64,000 nucleotides of DNA from Brassica napus (taxonomy: Eukaryota; Streptophyta; Magnoliopsida; Brassicales; Brassicaceae), in contig NC_063439.1 of the NCBI RefSeq assembly GCF_020379485.1, positions 15,011,683 through 15,075,682 of the forward strand, given 5' to 3'. Both the position numbers and the translations under genes were made by a program. The notes below the pieces were generated by a model. It saw only the letters and a program-made list of their open reading frames with translations. It made no database searches and had not been told where the DNA came from. The number at the start of each line of letters is the position of its first letter. The first letter of the stretch is position 1. Below are positions 49,897-63,384 of the stretch, one piece after another.

Positions 49897-50373
49897 ATAC
49901 AGGGCACTTTGTCCGTTTGGCTAGCCAAACGCGGGCTGGTTCATAGATCGTTGGTCTTCGATTACCAAGGAACAGAGACTTTACAAATAAAGCCCGAAGA
50001 TTGGCATTATATTGCTGTAATGTTAAATGTATATGGTTACAATTATTTACGTTCCCAATGTGCCTATGATGTGGCACCAGGTGGCCTCTTAGCCAGTGTG
50101 TATCATCTTACGAGAATAGAATATGGTGTCAATCAAGCGGAAGAATTTTGCATAAAAGTATTTACTCACAGGAGTAATCCCAGAATTCCATCTGTTTTCT
50201 GGGTTTGGAAAAGTACGGATTTTCAAGAACGGGAATCTTATGATATGTTAGGAATCACTTATGATAGCCATCCGCGGCTGAAATGGATCTTAATGCCCGA
50301 AAGTTGGATAGGGTGGCTTTTACGTAAGGATTATATTGCCCCTAGTTTTTATGAAATACAAGATGCTTATTGA
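49897..50373 (+). pseudogene. ndhJ: ndhJ, NDH complex subunit J, start codon lost
   Basis: The codon at 49897-49899 is ATA where the family starts with ATG (now [13 protein letters not shown]), a G-to-A change. The remaining 157 codons are open to EIQDAY. An in-frame ATG at 49840 could give a 19-residue N-terminal extension. Several replacements (for example [16 protein letters not shown]) are visible. It lies 276 bp before the LINE. Confidence 0.9.
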
Positions 50374-50649
50374 ATGATAAAAAATTTGAATGATAAAAAT
50401 GAGCCTTAGTTTCTACAACTACGGACCTTCGCGGAATATTTTGAATTCGAGTCGTTTTTAGATCAATCAAACAGAAGAATTAAGGTTTTATTCATATTAT
50501 TATAGATAGCTTAATCTCCAATTTGAAAGATACTTTTTTCCTAAAAGCCGACCAATAGGATGAACTAAAAAAAAAAGAGTTATGCATTATGAACTTTGTA
50601 TCGCGCATATAACTTAGTCAACTTTAGTCACATAACTGGGAATGAATAA

Positions 50650-53600
50650 GAGGCTGCTGTTGCAAAACATTCAGGCCAATTTAGGATTTGATCATTTGTT
50701 TACTGTTGAGCCACTTGGTCTCAGCGGAGGTTTAGCTTTTTTTTTATGGATGAATTTCAAGTTAATGTTTTATTTTCGAATAACAGAATGATTGACATTG
50801 AGGCAGTCATTGATGGAATAAAAGTCTTTATGACGTTTGTTTATGGTGACCCTGTTTTGGAAAGACGAGATCAAGTTTGGGAACGTCTTACGCGTTTCTC
50901 AACAACTAGAACTAGACCTTGGTTCATGATTGGAGATTTCAATGAAATCACGGATCACAATGAGAAGGAAGGAGGGAGACAGCGTTCTGATAGCTCGTTC
51001 CTACCTTTTAAGCAAATCCTTACAGACTGTGGGATGTTAGAGTTTCCTTTTACAGGGGACATGCTTTCATGGGTAGGGAAGAGAGCAGGACGTGTAACTG
51101 TTTGATGTCGTCTAGACAGAGCAGTAGGAAATGCTGATTGGCATGAGAAGTTCCCACACTCTAATGCCAAGTACTTGAGATTATGGGGATCGGACCATCG
51201 TCCGATTCTTGCAGACATACTGAAAAAGCCAACGAGAAGATCAAAGAAATTCAAATTTGATAGGAGATGGCTAGACAATGAAGAACTGAGGCAAGTCATT
51301 CTTGAGGGATGGAAATCTCCTGATCTACCCCCCAATGCGACTATAATGGAACATATTTCTAGTTGTCGAAAAGCCTTGAGTGAGTGGAGGAAACAACACA
51401 ATATCAACTCGGCAAAGCTAGTGGAGGAGTTAAAGGAGAAAGTTGAGGGTTTATATGCAGACGACAATGCGACGACGGAGGAAATTGCAGCAGCGTTGAA
51501 GGAACTCTCTGATGCTCTTAAGGCAGAAGAAATGTTCTGGAAACAAAAGAGTAGAGTGTTTTGGCTGAGAGAGGGAGATAAAAATACCAAATTTTTTCAT
51601 GCCTTAACGAAGCAAAGGAGAGCGAGGAACAAAATCACGCAGCTTCGGGATGTTGATGGTAACATAGTTGAGGATGAGGAAGGCCTGGTAGCCATTGCTA
51701 CTAGCTATTTTCGGCAAATCTTCGAATCATCTACACCAGAAGACATTGAAGAGGCGCTATCTGAAGTTCCTACGACGATCATAGGATCAATGAATGACAG
51801 CCTCACAGCTCCTATTTCTGAATGGGAGGTTAAATTAGCTCTCTTTGCTATGCATCCAGATAAGGCGCCGGGACCAGATGGGATGACTGCACTTTTTTAC
51901 CAACAGTTTTGGGATATAGTCAAGCAGGATTTAACTCTTATGGTGAATAAATTCCTGTTTGAAGGACATATAGCCAATGGTCTGAATGATACAAACATAT
52001 GCCTTATCCCGAAAACAACTAAGCCTAATGATATGGCTCAGTTTCGACCCATAAGCTTGTGTAATGTTAGCTACAAGATCGTCTCGAAGGTCTTATGCCA
52101 GAGACTAAAGAAAGTCTTGCCAGGATTGATATCAGAAACCCAGTCGGCCTTTGTTACTGGAAGACAGATTTCAGATAATATCATGATTGCTCAAGAGATG
52201 TTTCATGCCCTACGAACTAAACCGAGTGGACGTAATAAGAGGATGGCCATCAAGACGGATATGAGTAAGGCATATGATAGGATGGAATGGTCGTTTATCG
52301 AAGCTGTGATGCGTAAGATGGGATTCTCTGAGACATGGATCACCTGGATTATGAGGTGCATTACGTCGGTCAAATACAAAGTTCTCATGAATGGGCAGCC
52401 AAGAGGGAATATTGTTCCAGGTAGAGGTTTGCTCAAGGAGATCCTTTGTCTCCTTTCATTTTTATTCTGTGCACGGAAGCGCTCGTTAGCCTTCTCAATC
52501 ATGCAGAGAACCAAGGGAAGATAACGGGGATGCGTATTACACGCGCATGTCCTTCGGTATCCCACCTTCTCTTTGCTGATGATAGCCTTTTCTTCTGTAA
52601 GGCGGAGCCCTGTGAATGTGAAGAAGTAATGAAAGTAGTCAGGAAATATGGTAAAGCATCTGGCCAATGTATAAACTTTGACAAGTCTTCCTTACTCTTT
52701 GGTAAGAGGATTAATGCAGCCACCCGGCAAGAGGTTAAAGATACACTTGGAATACACAATGATGGAGGGATGGGAAAGTACTTGGGGATCCCAGAGGATA
52801 TTAGTGGTTCTAAATGTAAACTTTTTGCATTTTTAAAGGATGATCTGATGCATAGAGTCAATGGATGGACTGGTCGATGGCTCTCAAAAGGGGGAAAGGA
52901 AGTAATGATCAAATCCATTTTACTCGCTCTTCCGACATACGTTATGTCGACGTTTCTGCTCCCATTGGAGATTTGTGAAAACCTCGCTAGTGCCATTGCA
53001 CAATTTTGGTGGAGCTCGAATCCACCAAAAAGAGGAATACACTGGGCGAAATGGGAAAAGGTTTGTTTACCAAAAGAGGAGGGCGGTATTGGTTTTCATT
53101 TAATTCATGAGTTCAATCTAGCACTACTGGCAAAGCAACTATGGAGACTGGTCCAATACCCTGATTCACTGGTTGCCCGAGTATTAAGGGGGAGATATTA
53201 TAGGATGACCTCGCCATTGAGAGCGATCTCTACTAGCAGCCCATCATATGTGTGGACAAGCATCTCCGCAGCAAGGAAGCTTTTACTGCTAGGTATCAGA
53301 CAGAAGATTCAATCTGGCTATGATGTCAGGGTGTGGGAGGATCCGTGGATTCCAAAAACACCTGCTAGACCAGCTAGACCTATAGCGCCTGTGATGCACC
53401 TAAACATGAGAGTCAGTGACATCATTAATCAGGAATCAAAGGAGTGGGATGTAGGACTACTAGATGATTATGTCCATCCTGATGATATACCACTCATTCG
53501 CAGCATGGCCATAAGCTCTACTCATCGCCGAGATACTTTCTGCTGGAACTACACGAGGAATGGCCAATACACAGTCAAATCTGGATACTGGGTTGCTCAG

Positions 53601-54650
53601 AACCTGTTGAAGCAATGAGAGGAAAAGGAAATACTAGAGCCAAGTATCACTAAACTTCAAGCCTTTGCTTGGAAGTTACGAGCGCCAAGGAAGATGTGCC
53701 ATCTTATATGGCAATTGATAACGGGACAGGTAGCAGTAACGAGGAATCTAGTAAGACGTAATATGCGGTGCGATAATTATTGCCCAAGGTGTGGGGAAAT
53801 AGAGGAATCTGTAACTCATGCAATATTTGAATGCCCTCCAGCCCTGCAAGTATGGTCTTTATCGGCAACACCTACAAGTCCAGGTTTATTCCCAGTGGCA
53901 AGCGTTTACACAAACATGGACTATCTTTTCTGGAGGAAGAATAATATCATTGCACCAGACCAAGGCAGGGATCCTTATCCCTGGCTAATATGGTATATCT
54001 GGAAGGCTCGCAATGATAAGCTTTTCAGGGGTATAGACAGAGACCCTTTGGAACTCGTTCGATACGCAGAGAGTGAATGTCAAGCCTGGTTTAACGCGAA
54101 TGAGACGATACCGCCACACATCCAGGCTACCAATAATGATGCAAACCAAGTCTTAAGCTTGGGTAATATCTGTCTACTAGATGGATCTTGGACAGCTTCT
54201 GACCGCTTTAGTGGATGTGGATGGGTCTGGATGCATAGTAGGGAGGACATACAACTTATGGGAACACGAAACTTCACTCGATGTGAATCAGCGCTGCATT
54301 CGGAGGTAGAAGCGCTGCGATGGGCGATGGAGAACATGCTTCAACACTCGCCGTGCCAGAGCTTTGGAACTGACTGCAATGAGCTGATTGCAATGATAAA
54401 TGAACCCCAGGAGTGGCCAAGATTTGCGACAGAGCTGGAGAAGATAGAGACGCTGCAGATTTGTTTTCCCGATTTCAAAATCACCCATGTACCACGAGTA
54501 CGCAATCAGCTTCCTGATTTTTTAGCTAAGACTGCTAGGAGCTTTCGTAAAGAGTTACTTTTCATTGGTTGTTCTATTCCGGTCTGGTTACCCAGACCAC
54601 CTCAAGCTTGAGAAATAGAATGGCCGTTCGACGTCAAAAAAAAAAAAAAA
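50650..54650 (+). mobile_element. L1-type LINE, 5'-truncated, inserted in the plastid DNA
   Basis: It starts within the endonuclease region and ends in a run of about 15-17 A (54636-54652). Direct repeats flank it: aactgggaatgaataa at 50634-50649 and aacttggaatgaataa at 54651-54666, 16 bp with one mismatch. The downstream flank (ataagattggaaag) continues plastid spacer toward trnF. Loss of ORF1 is normal for target-primed insertion. The insertion is therefore younger than the plastid transfer. Confidence 0.92.
50660..54611 (+). pseudogene. LINE ORF2: endonuclease end, reverse transcriptase, zinc-binding region, RNase H
   Basis: In order: the endonuclease C-terminal half (FMIGDFNEITDHNEK, later GSDHRPILADI), a linker, reverse transcriptase (DKAPGPDGM, FRPISLCNVSYKI, TDMSKAYDRMEW, then FADDSLFF with catalytic Asp pair), a zinc-binding-like region (CDNYCPRCGEIEESVTHAIFEC), and an RNase H-like domain (LDGSWTASDRFSGCGWVW, ALRWAMENM). 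In-frame stops occur at 51103-51105 and 53616-53618, and a one-base shift near 52433 separates the RT halves. It is inactive. Confidence 0.9.
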
Positions 54651-54666
54651 AACTTGGAATGAATAA

Positions 54667-54999
54667 ATAAGATTGGAAAGCAATACAATAAATGGGGGGG
54701 GGGGGGGGGTTAAAATTATATTTCTATTGTATCTAATCTAATGAATCTTGGGGGTATTTCTGCCCTTCTAGATACTATAGATAGATATAGATCTTTTTTT
54801 TTTACTTTTTTTTTTATTCTTTCAACCAGAACTTTCCTTTCGAATATGTATTTGGTATAAAGTCTTATACATTTTTTTTTGAACGGATGGATCCACAACA
54901 TGAACAAAAAAGAGAGGGGGGTAAAGGATTATTGCACTTTTTTTACTAAAGATACGTTTAATTTGAAGACTATAAACTTATCAAAATTAATCAATCCTA
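54667..54999. other. ndhJ-trnF plastid spacer (downstream of the LINE)
   Basis: Plastid intergenic DNA with a run of 16 G at 54694-54709. No gene. Confidence 0.6.
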
Positions 55000-55049
55000 T
55001 GCCAAGAACCAGATTTGAACTGGTGACACGAGGATTTTGAGTCCTCTGC
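55000..55049 (-). pseudogene. Partial trnF copy
   Basis: The 50 bp nearly repeats the 3' two thirds of the adjacent trnF, from the anticodon arm to the discriminator base. The anticodon region reads ctCAAaa instead of ctGAAaa. The D arm and 5' acceptor strand are missing. Tandem with trnF, 4 bp apart. Confidence 0.85.
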
Positions 55050-55053
55050 CCTA

Positions 55054-55078
55054 TGCCAAGAACCAGATTTGAACTGGT

Positions 55079-55121
<43 letters not shown>

Positions 55122-55126
55122 CCGGC
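55054..55126 (-). tRNA. trnF-GAA: trnF-GAA, plastid-derived
   Basis: On the minus strand, GCCGGGATAGCTCAGTTGG to GTTCTTGGCA, 73 nt, with anticodon GAA. One difference (ccttgtgtc for cctcgtgtc) lies beside the anticodon stem. Confidence 0.9.
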
Positions 55127-55469
55127 CATTACCAAGTATCATTCTCATTTTATGAGATGACTTAGGTCTATGTCAATTAAAAGAAACGCAAAAGTAGTAA
55201 ATGAAAAAAGTTTTGGACCGGGAATTTATTGGATCTTCGAAAAGAAGACTTTCTAAGTTTTAGAATGAAAAATTATTTAGATTCGAAATAATTCAAATTG
55301 ATAGTTCTTTCTCATTTGTATATGTATGATATATCCCACAAGAGTTGTATATAATAAAAAAAGAAATTCGAGTTTGTAAAAGTGTCGGATGAATGAAAAA
55401 AGATCAATGAATTCTTGAATAACTAAAAAAAGGGTAAGGTGTCAAACAGACTTTTTTAGGGAGTAGGGT

Positions 55470-55868
55470 TGGGGATAGAGGGACTTGAACCTTCACGATT
55501 TTAAAAGTCAACGGATTTTCATCTTACTATAAATTTCATTGTTGTCAGTATTGACATGTAGAATGGGACTCTATCTTTATTCTCGTCCGATTAATAAGTT
55601 CCACCAAGGATCTATCAGACTATGAAGTGAATCGTTTGATTCAACACAAGGGATTGAACTCCATTTGTTAGAACAGCTTCCATTGAGTCTCTGCACCTAT
55701 CCCGCTTTCTAAACTCTGGTTTGTTTGCGTAACCCAGGATTTGGCTCAGGATTGCCCATTGTTAATTTCAGGGTTTCTCTGAATTTGAAAGTTATCACTT
55801 AGTAGGTTTCCATACCAAGGCTCAATCCAAATAAGTCTGTAGCGTCTACCAATTCCGCCATATCCCCC
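55470..55868 (-). tRNA. trnL-UAA: trnL-UAA with group I intron, plastid-derived
   Basis: The 5' exon is 55834-55868 (GGGGATATGGCGGAATTGG ... ACTT) and the 3' exon is 55470-55519 (AAAATCCGTTGACTTTTAAAATCG ... CCCCA). The 314-bp intron is short, in the range typical of Brassica. The 3' exon has changes (tgacttttaaaatcgtgaagg) that disturb the variable and T arms. Confidence 0.88.
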
Positions 55869-56696
55869 TATTTGCTTTGAGATTAGGATCTCATTATGAT
55901 GTCTTTCCACTTTTTCTTATGACGTGGAATTCATTACATACAGATACTTATTTTATTTCTTTGGTATCTTCTTGCATTTTTTTTTAGCCTCATCCATATT
56001 TATTCAGTTTAATCAACAAAGATTCTATCATTTTTGTATTTGCAATTCAAAATTGTTATATAATAGAGAACATATATATGTTCTTCCTTTTCTCATAGTT
56101 GTCTTCAATTTTAAGAAATAGTCGAACGGTCGATTCATTTTTTTTACTTCCATGAAAAGAAATTAATGATCATTATTGAAACTTAGAATTCTACAATGTG
56201 CAATGGAAAAAGATTATAAGTCTACTTCGTAGATTTGAAATTCGAATAATTCTAAAAAATTATATTTGAAATGAATATTCGAATATTCATTCTAATAATT
56301 CTATAAAATAATAAAGTAATTCTGTAAAATAATAAAGAATAAAAAAAGAGAAAAAGTATCAAATAATAATAATTGCATGAGGTTAGAACAAAAAAACCAA
56401 GAATTTCAAATCAGATATCATTTAACATTAAAAAAAAGCTTTCCGGTCTAATTAAAATTTTCTTATTTAGAAACTCATGAAATCAAAATCAGAAAGTCGA
56501 TATACTGCTATATTATATTAATTCATTAAGGTTTTGTTTTATTTATTTAGTGATAGTCACTATTTATTTGAGCAATATTCTGTTCTAGAATATCAAAAAT
56601 ATGATAAATTATAAATAGATAAGGAAAAATATGAATAGAATAGTTAATTAATACGATCTAGTAGTTTAGTGAATTTGTATACACTATTTTAGTTGA
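55869..56696. other. trnL-trnT plastid spacer
   Basis: Very AT-rich plastid intergenic DNA with repeated 'gaataattcta' and 'ataataaagaat' motifs. The 65-codon frame 55924-56121 is chance. No gene. Confidence 0.6.
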
Positions 56697-56769
56697 GCCC
56701 GCTTAGCTCAGAGGTTAGAGGATCGCATTTGTAATGTGATGGTCATCGGTTCGATTCCGATAGCTGGCT
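56697..56769 (+). tRNA. trnT-UGU: trnT-UGU, plastid-derived
   Basis: GCCCGCTTAGCTCAGAGG to AGCTGGCT, 73 nt, with anticodon TGT in 'attTGTaat'. Changes in the D stem (gaggatcg), anticodon stem (aatgtgat) and acceptor stem (gctggct) indicate decay. Confidence 0.88.
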
Positions 56770-57160
56770 TTTACATAGTTTTTCATTTTTTTACATGATT
56801 TTTAATGTACTTTCAAAAAAAAAAAAGATTGAAAAGACATCTTTCATCTTTTTCCAAGAGTTACCACGCCATTTATATTATGTTATATAAACTTCCATAT
56901 AGGAATATATATTGGGGTAAAAGGGTTAGATCTTGGCAAAATAAATGAAGAAAATAAAGGAAATTTTTTGTGATTTATTGATTTATATATATTGTATATA
57001 CAATAAAAAAAAATCTGTATATTGAGAGAATATATCTTCTGACTCTTTGTATTCAAATAGTTTATTGGAGTGGATTTTACGTTATTTATCATTATCATTT
57101 AGTTCAGTTTTTTTAATTTTGTTTAGTTTTTGTACAATTTCAATAAAAAAAGGAGTCTTT
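56770..57160. other. trnT-rps4 plastid spacer
   Basis: AT-rich spacer. An open frame in phase with rps4 extends back to 57047, but it is not part of the family protein. No separate gene. Confidence 0.55.
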
Positions 57161-57764
57161 ATGTCACGTTACCGAGGGCCTCGTTTTAAAAAAATACGCC
57201 GTCTGGGGGCTTTACCGGGACTAACTAGTAAAAGGCCTAGGGCAGGAAGCGATCTTAGAAACCAATCACGCTCCGGAAAAAAATCTCAATATCGTATTCG
57301 TTTAGAAGAAAAACAAAAATTGCGTTTTCATTATGGTCTTACAGAACGCCAATTACTTAAATATGTTCGTATCGCCGGAAAAGCCAAGGGGTCAACGGGT
57401 CAAGTTTTATTACAATTATTTGAAATGCGTTTGGATAACATCCTTTTTTGGTTGGGTATGGCTTTGACTATTCCTCAAGCACACCAATTAGTTAACCATG
57501 GGCATATTTTAGTTAATGGTCGTATAGTTGATATACCAAGTTATCGATGCAAACCCCTAGATATTATTACAGTGAAGGATGAAGAAAACTCTAGAACTTT
57601 GGTTCAAAATCTTCTTGAGTCATGCCCCCGAGGAGTTGCCAAACCATCTGACTCTTCACACATTCCAATATGAAGGGTTAGTCAATCAAATAATAGAGAG
57701 GAAATGCGTCTGTTTGAAAATAAATGAATTGCTTGTCGTAGAATATTATTCTCACCAAACTTAA
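57161..57764 (+). pseudogene. rps4: rps4, plastid ribosomal protein S4, late frameshift
   Basis: The family start [16 protein letters not shown] is at 57161. The S4 domain ([31 protein letters not shown]) is present, with Trp replacing a usual Arg in ILFRLGM. Near 57615, after VQNLLES, two bases are missing and the frame changes. The true C-terminus ([16 protein letters not shown] ... VVEYYSHQT, stop 57762-57764) lies in another frame. Net length is 604 bp against about 606. Confidence 0.9.
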
Positions 57765-58045
57765 ATAACCTAAGTAAAGTAAAAAAAAAATCACTAAAAA
57801 CAAGAGTTCGGACAACTCCCCTTTGCCCGCTTTTTTGATTAAAACTAAAAAGGGACAAGGTAAGGAATTTTGTCGGTGAATCTTTTTCCTATTCATGTAT
57901 CATCGATTGGTAGGGAGGTTTGGATTCCTTGTTTGCTCTTCCCATCATTTTCCATAGCAAAGAAATGTAGATTTTATATCTATTTTTTTTATTTGATTGA
58001 TACGTTGTGGTCAATCACGTAAGATTGGTTATTTAGTTGAAACTA

Positions 58046-58132
58046 CGGAAAGAGAGAGATTCGAACCCTCGGTAAACAAAAGTCTACATAACAGTTCCAA
58101 TATTACGCCTTCAACCACTCGGCCATCTCTCC
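58046..58132 (-). tRNA. trnS-GGA: trnS-GGA, plastid-derived
   Basis: On the minus strand, GGAGAGATGGCCGAGTGG to CTCTCTTTCCG, 87 nt with a long variable arm and anticodon GGA in 'tTGGAAct'. Changes in the anticodon stem (taatattgg ... gttatg) weaken pairing. Confidence 0.88.
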
Positions 58133-58354
58133 GACATCAGGATTATGACTGAGTACCTGGGTGAATAGCGAGTTATTCATCGTACTATACCTTTTTTGAT
58201 CGGAAAAATTGGAAGTAGATAGAATATTTTTTTATAAAAAACGAGTCCGCTTTTATGTTAATTCGTACTATAAAATTCCTTTGTTTGTGAGAAAATTTTC
58301 TCACAAGAGAAAAGTTAAAGGAAATAAAAAGAGTTATAGAATGGATTACTACCT

Positions 58355-60381
58355 ATGCCAAGATCGCGTATAAATGAAAATTTTATTGATAAAACCTTTA
58401 CAATTGTAGCTGATATCTTACTACGAGTCATTCCGACAACTTCCAGAGAAAAAGAGGCATTTACTTAATGGTGCGATTTGATTATCATTATCATTTTTTT
58501 CTATTTCTCACCGATTTGGAATAGAAAAAAATGAGTATTAAAAAAAATTTACGCTTTTGAAGGTGAAGTTTATAATATAAAAAAGCAATCCCTTCTGTCA
58601 TGTATCCACGATTAGTGCAGCCTTAGATGCTTCAATTATGAATTCTAGTATTGAGCAAAAGGTTTTTTTACCTACGATTCCCGTATTACAGATCAATCCT
58701 ACTAGACTAATATAATATACGAATAGGAGGCACAGGGGAAGAAGCACTATGCCGAGAAATCAACAACACGAAAACTTTCTTCAAAAAGATTCCTTTTCTT
58801 TCTTCTTCTTTGGGATTGGGACTAATTAAAATGGTTGGAACAATAAACATCCATCTTGTCCGTACTTTGGATACCCGTATAATTATTGAAGACTGTTGAA
58901 GTGACTAATTCCTGGAAATTTAGGGGCGTTGAGAACAAAGAAATTGTTAGAGTTTCCTTTTTTTATTTTTATCTAGTATGAATATGAATCCACTTGGTAG
59001 TAAGAACAGATCTTTTACAAGAATGTTGGCTAGGGATTTCTTGTAAAAACGTTAGCCCCGCTTAGTTCATAATGACATCAAATTTTTCCATATCCATATA
59101 TTTATTATTTTCATTATGCACCTAAAGGAGGAGCTGTATGAGATGAAAATCTCACATACGGTTCTGAAACGGAGAATTCGTTAAAGCGAATGACGACCGT
59201 AATGGATGTCGGCTCAATCTGATGGAAATTATGCAGAAGCATTACAGAATTATTATGAAGCTATGCGACTAGAAATTGACCCCTATGATCGAAGTTATAT
59301 ACTCTATAATATAGGCCTTATCCACACAAGGAATGGGGAATATACCAAAGCTTTAGAATATTATTTTCGGGCATTAGAACGAAACCCCTTTTTACCACAA
59401 GCTTTTAATAATATGGTTGTGATCTGTCATTACGTGCGACTATCTCCACTATAGAAAAAAAGAACGAACAGCTAGTCAATGAAATACTAGAAAAAAAGGC
59501 TTTCTACATAAGCATCGTCCAAAACGATTTTTTATAAGCTGTAGCAAATAAATAAACTTCATGGATCGAAATATGAAGTGAAGACTAGATATGCCTAAAT
59601 ACTTTATTTCTATGGATAAAAAAAGATTTAATTGATAGAGGAAGCACCGTAAAGATCAACTGGAAAGGTTTTGGACCGATACAAAAAGAGCTGTTTATTT
59701 ATATCATAATATGAGATAAATCTTAGGAATCTACTTATGTAATAGAGTGGATCCCCTAAGGTATTGAGCAACGGTGTAGCATCAGATCCTAAAGACAGTA
59801 AGTCTTTTTCTTTTTTATGAAGTATGAAAAAAGTCTTTTTCAACGATTCTATATAAATTTATATATGAAAGCGGGATAGTTACCTTTCAGAAAATTCTAA
59901 TATCTAATAACAGTGGACATGCCTTTTTTTCTGAAGGTAGGAGAAAACATAAAACTTATTATTAGATTAATTAATATATTAATTAATATTAATTAATAAT
60001 ATATTAATTAAATCAAAACGAAAGTTTGAAACTCATGTAATTACTCTCTTTTGTTTAATCCAAGAAAAACCGAATGAATATCTATAAGAAATCTCATTCA
60101 ATTAGATATAAAGTTAAAGTAGGTTAAAGAGAAAAAAACTGGTACACCAAAACAAAAGAGTTGGTTGTGTGAGGTAGGAAACTCTCAAGTACGGTTCTCA
60201 GGGAGGGAATTGACCCGCCTATTCCGACTGTGGAGAACAGGCCATTCAGCAAGGAGATTCTGAAATGGCGGAGGCTTGGTTTGCTCAAGCCGCCGAGTAT
60301 TGGAAACTGGCTATAACGCTTACTCCTCGTAATTATATTGAAGCACATAATTGGTTGACGATCACGAGGCGCTTCGAATAA
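58355..60381 (+). pseudogene. ycf3: ycf3 (pafI), photosystem I assembly TPR protein, exon 1 damaged
   Basis: Three exons: 58355 to about 58470 ([22 protein letters not shown]), 59204-59433 ([23 protein letters not shown] repeats) and 60229-60381 ([24 protein letters not shown], ending RRFE). Both introns begin gtgcga, group II style. The end of exon 1 lacks about 8 bp, giving a TAA right after EAFT and a shift. Exon 3 opens with TGT where CGT is usual. Ycf3 guides photosystem I assembly in thylakoids. Confidence 0.88.
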
Positions 60382-61117
60382 GAACTTTTTCTTTGTTTCT
60401 TTTTTTTTATTCTATAATATATCTTTATTTGTTTTTACTATTAATTGTTTTTTAGTTTCTTGGCCCTCTCGGTCAAATAAACCATATTCTTTTTTCTATC
60501 AGAATAACCAATCCCATAAAATTTTTTTATTATATCCTTTTCTCAAATCGTTCTATTTAATCTGGTATTCTCTAGGGATAAGTAGTACATGAATATGAGA
60601 ATATCTATAATATCTATATCTAGCATTTTCTATTTTTTTCTTTTCGACTATTAAAACGAATAAAAGAGATTTAAAAATGACTAAATATCAATACTAGAAT
60701 GTTTCTTAAGAATGACTAATAAGCGGTTATTGAAATAGGATAATATCCTCTATTTAAAACATAAAAAATAGGCTATATTTCGGAACTTATAATTGAAATA
60801 TGAATACACTAGATTAGGTTATAAAAAAAATTATTTGTGTACCAATACTAATGTAAAGGTGCGAAAACGCTTTTTAATAAAAAAAAAGGGGGGGGGGGTC
60901 CGTTGAGCACCCTATGGATATGTCATAATAGATCCAAACACTTGCCCCAGATCGACTTCCAGATCATAATTGCTCTAGTGAATAACTAAAGAAAATGGAT
61001 GAATGGATGGGAGATAGAAGAGAACAAAATTCTAAGCATCTATCATCGGTTCACTAATTATTTGAGTGACTGTTGGCGGGTTTCTTTGTATGTGTTGTCC
61101 GGAAAGAGGAGGACTCA
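60382..61117. other. ycf3-psaA plastid spacer
   Basis: Plastid intergenic DNA with an A run followed by 11 G (60888-60898). It would contain the psaA promoter, not assigned. No gene. Confidence 0.6.
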
Positions 61118-63359
<2,242 letters not shown>

Positions 63360-63384
63360 TGGCTAGGAGGATTTGAAAGTCATT

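Noticed and set aside
54929..55135. 68-codon minus-strand ORF with an internal repeat
   Set aside because: It is trnF and its partial copy read as protein (MAGIAQLVEQRTENP is the usual tRNA mistranslation).
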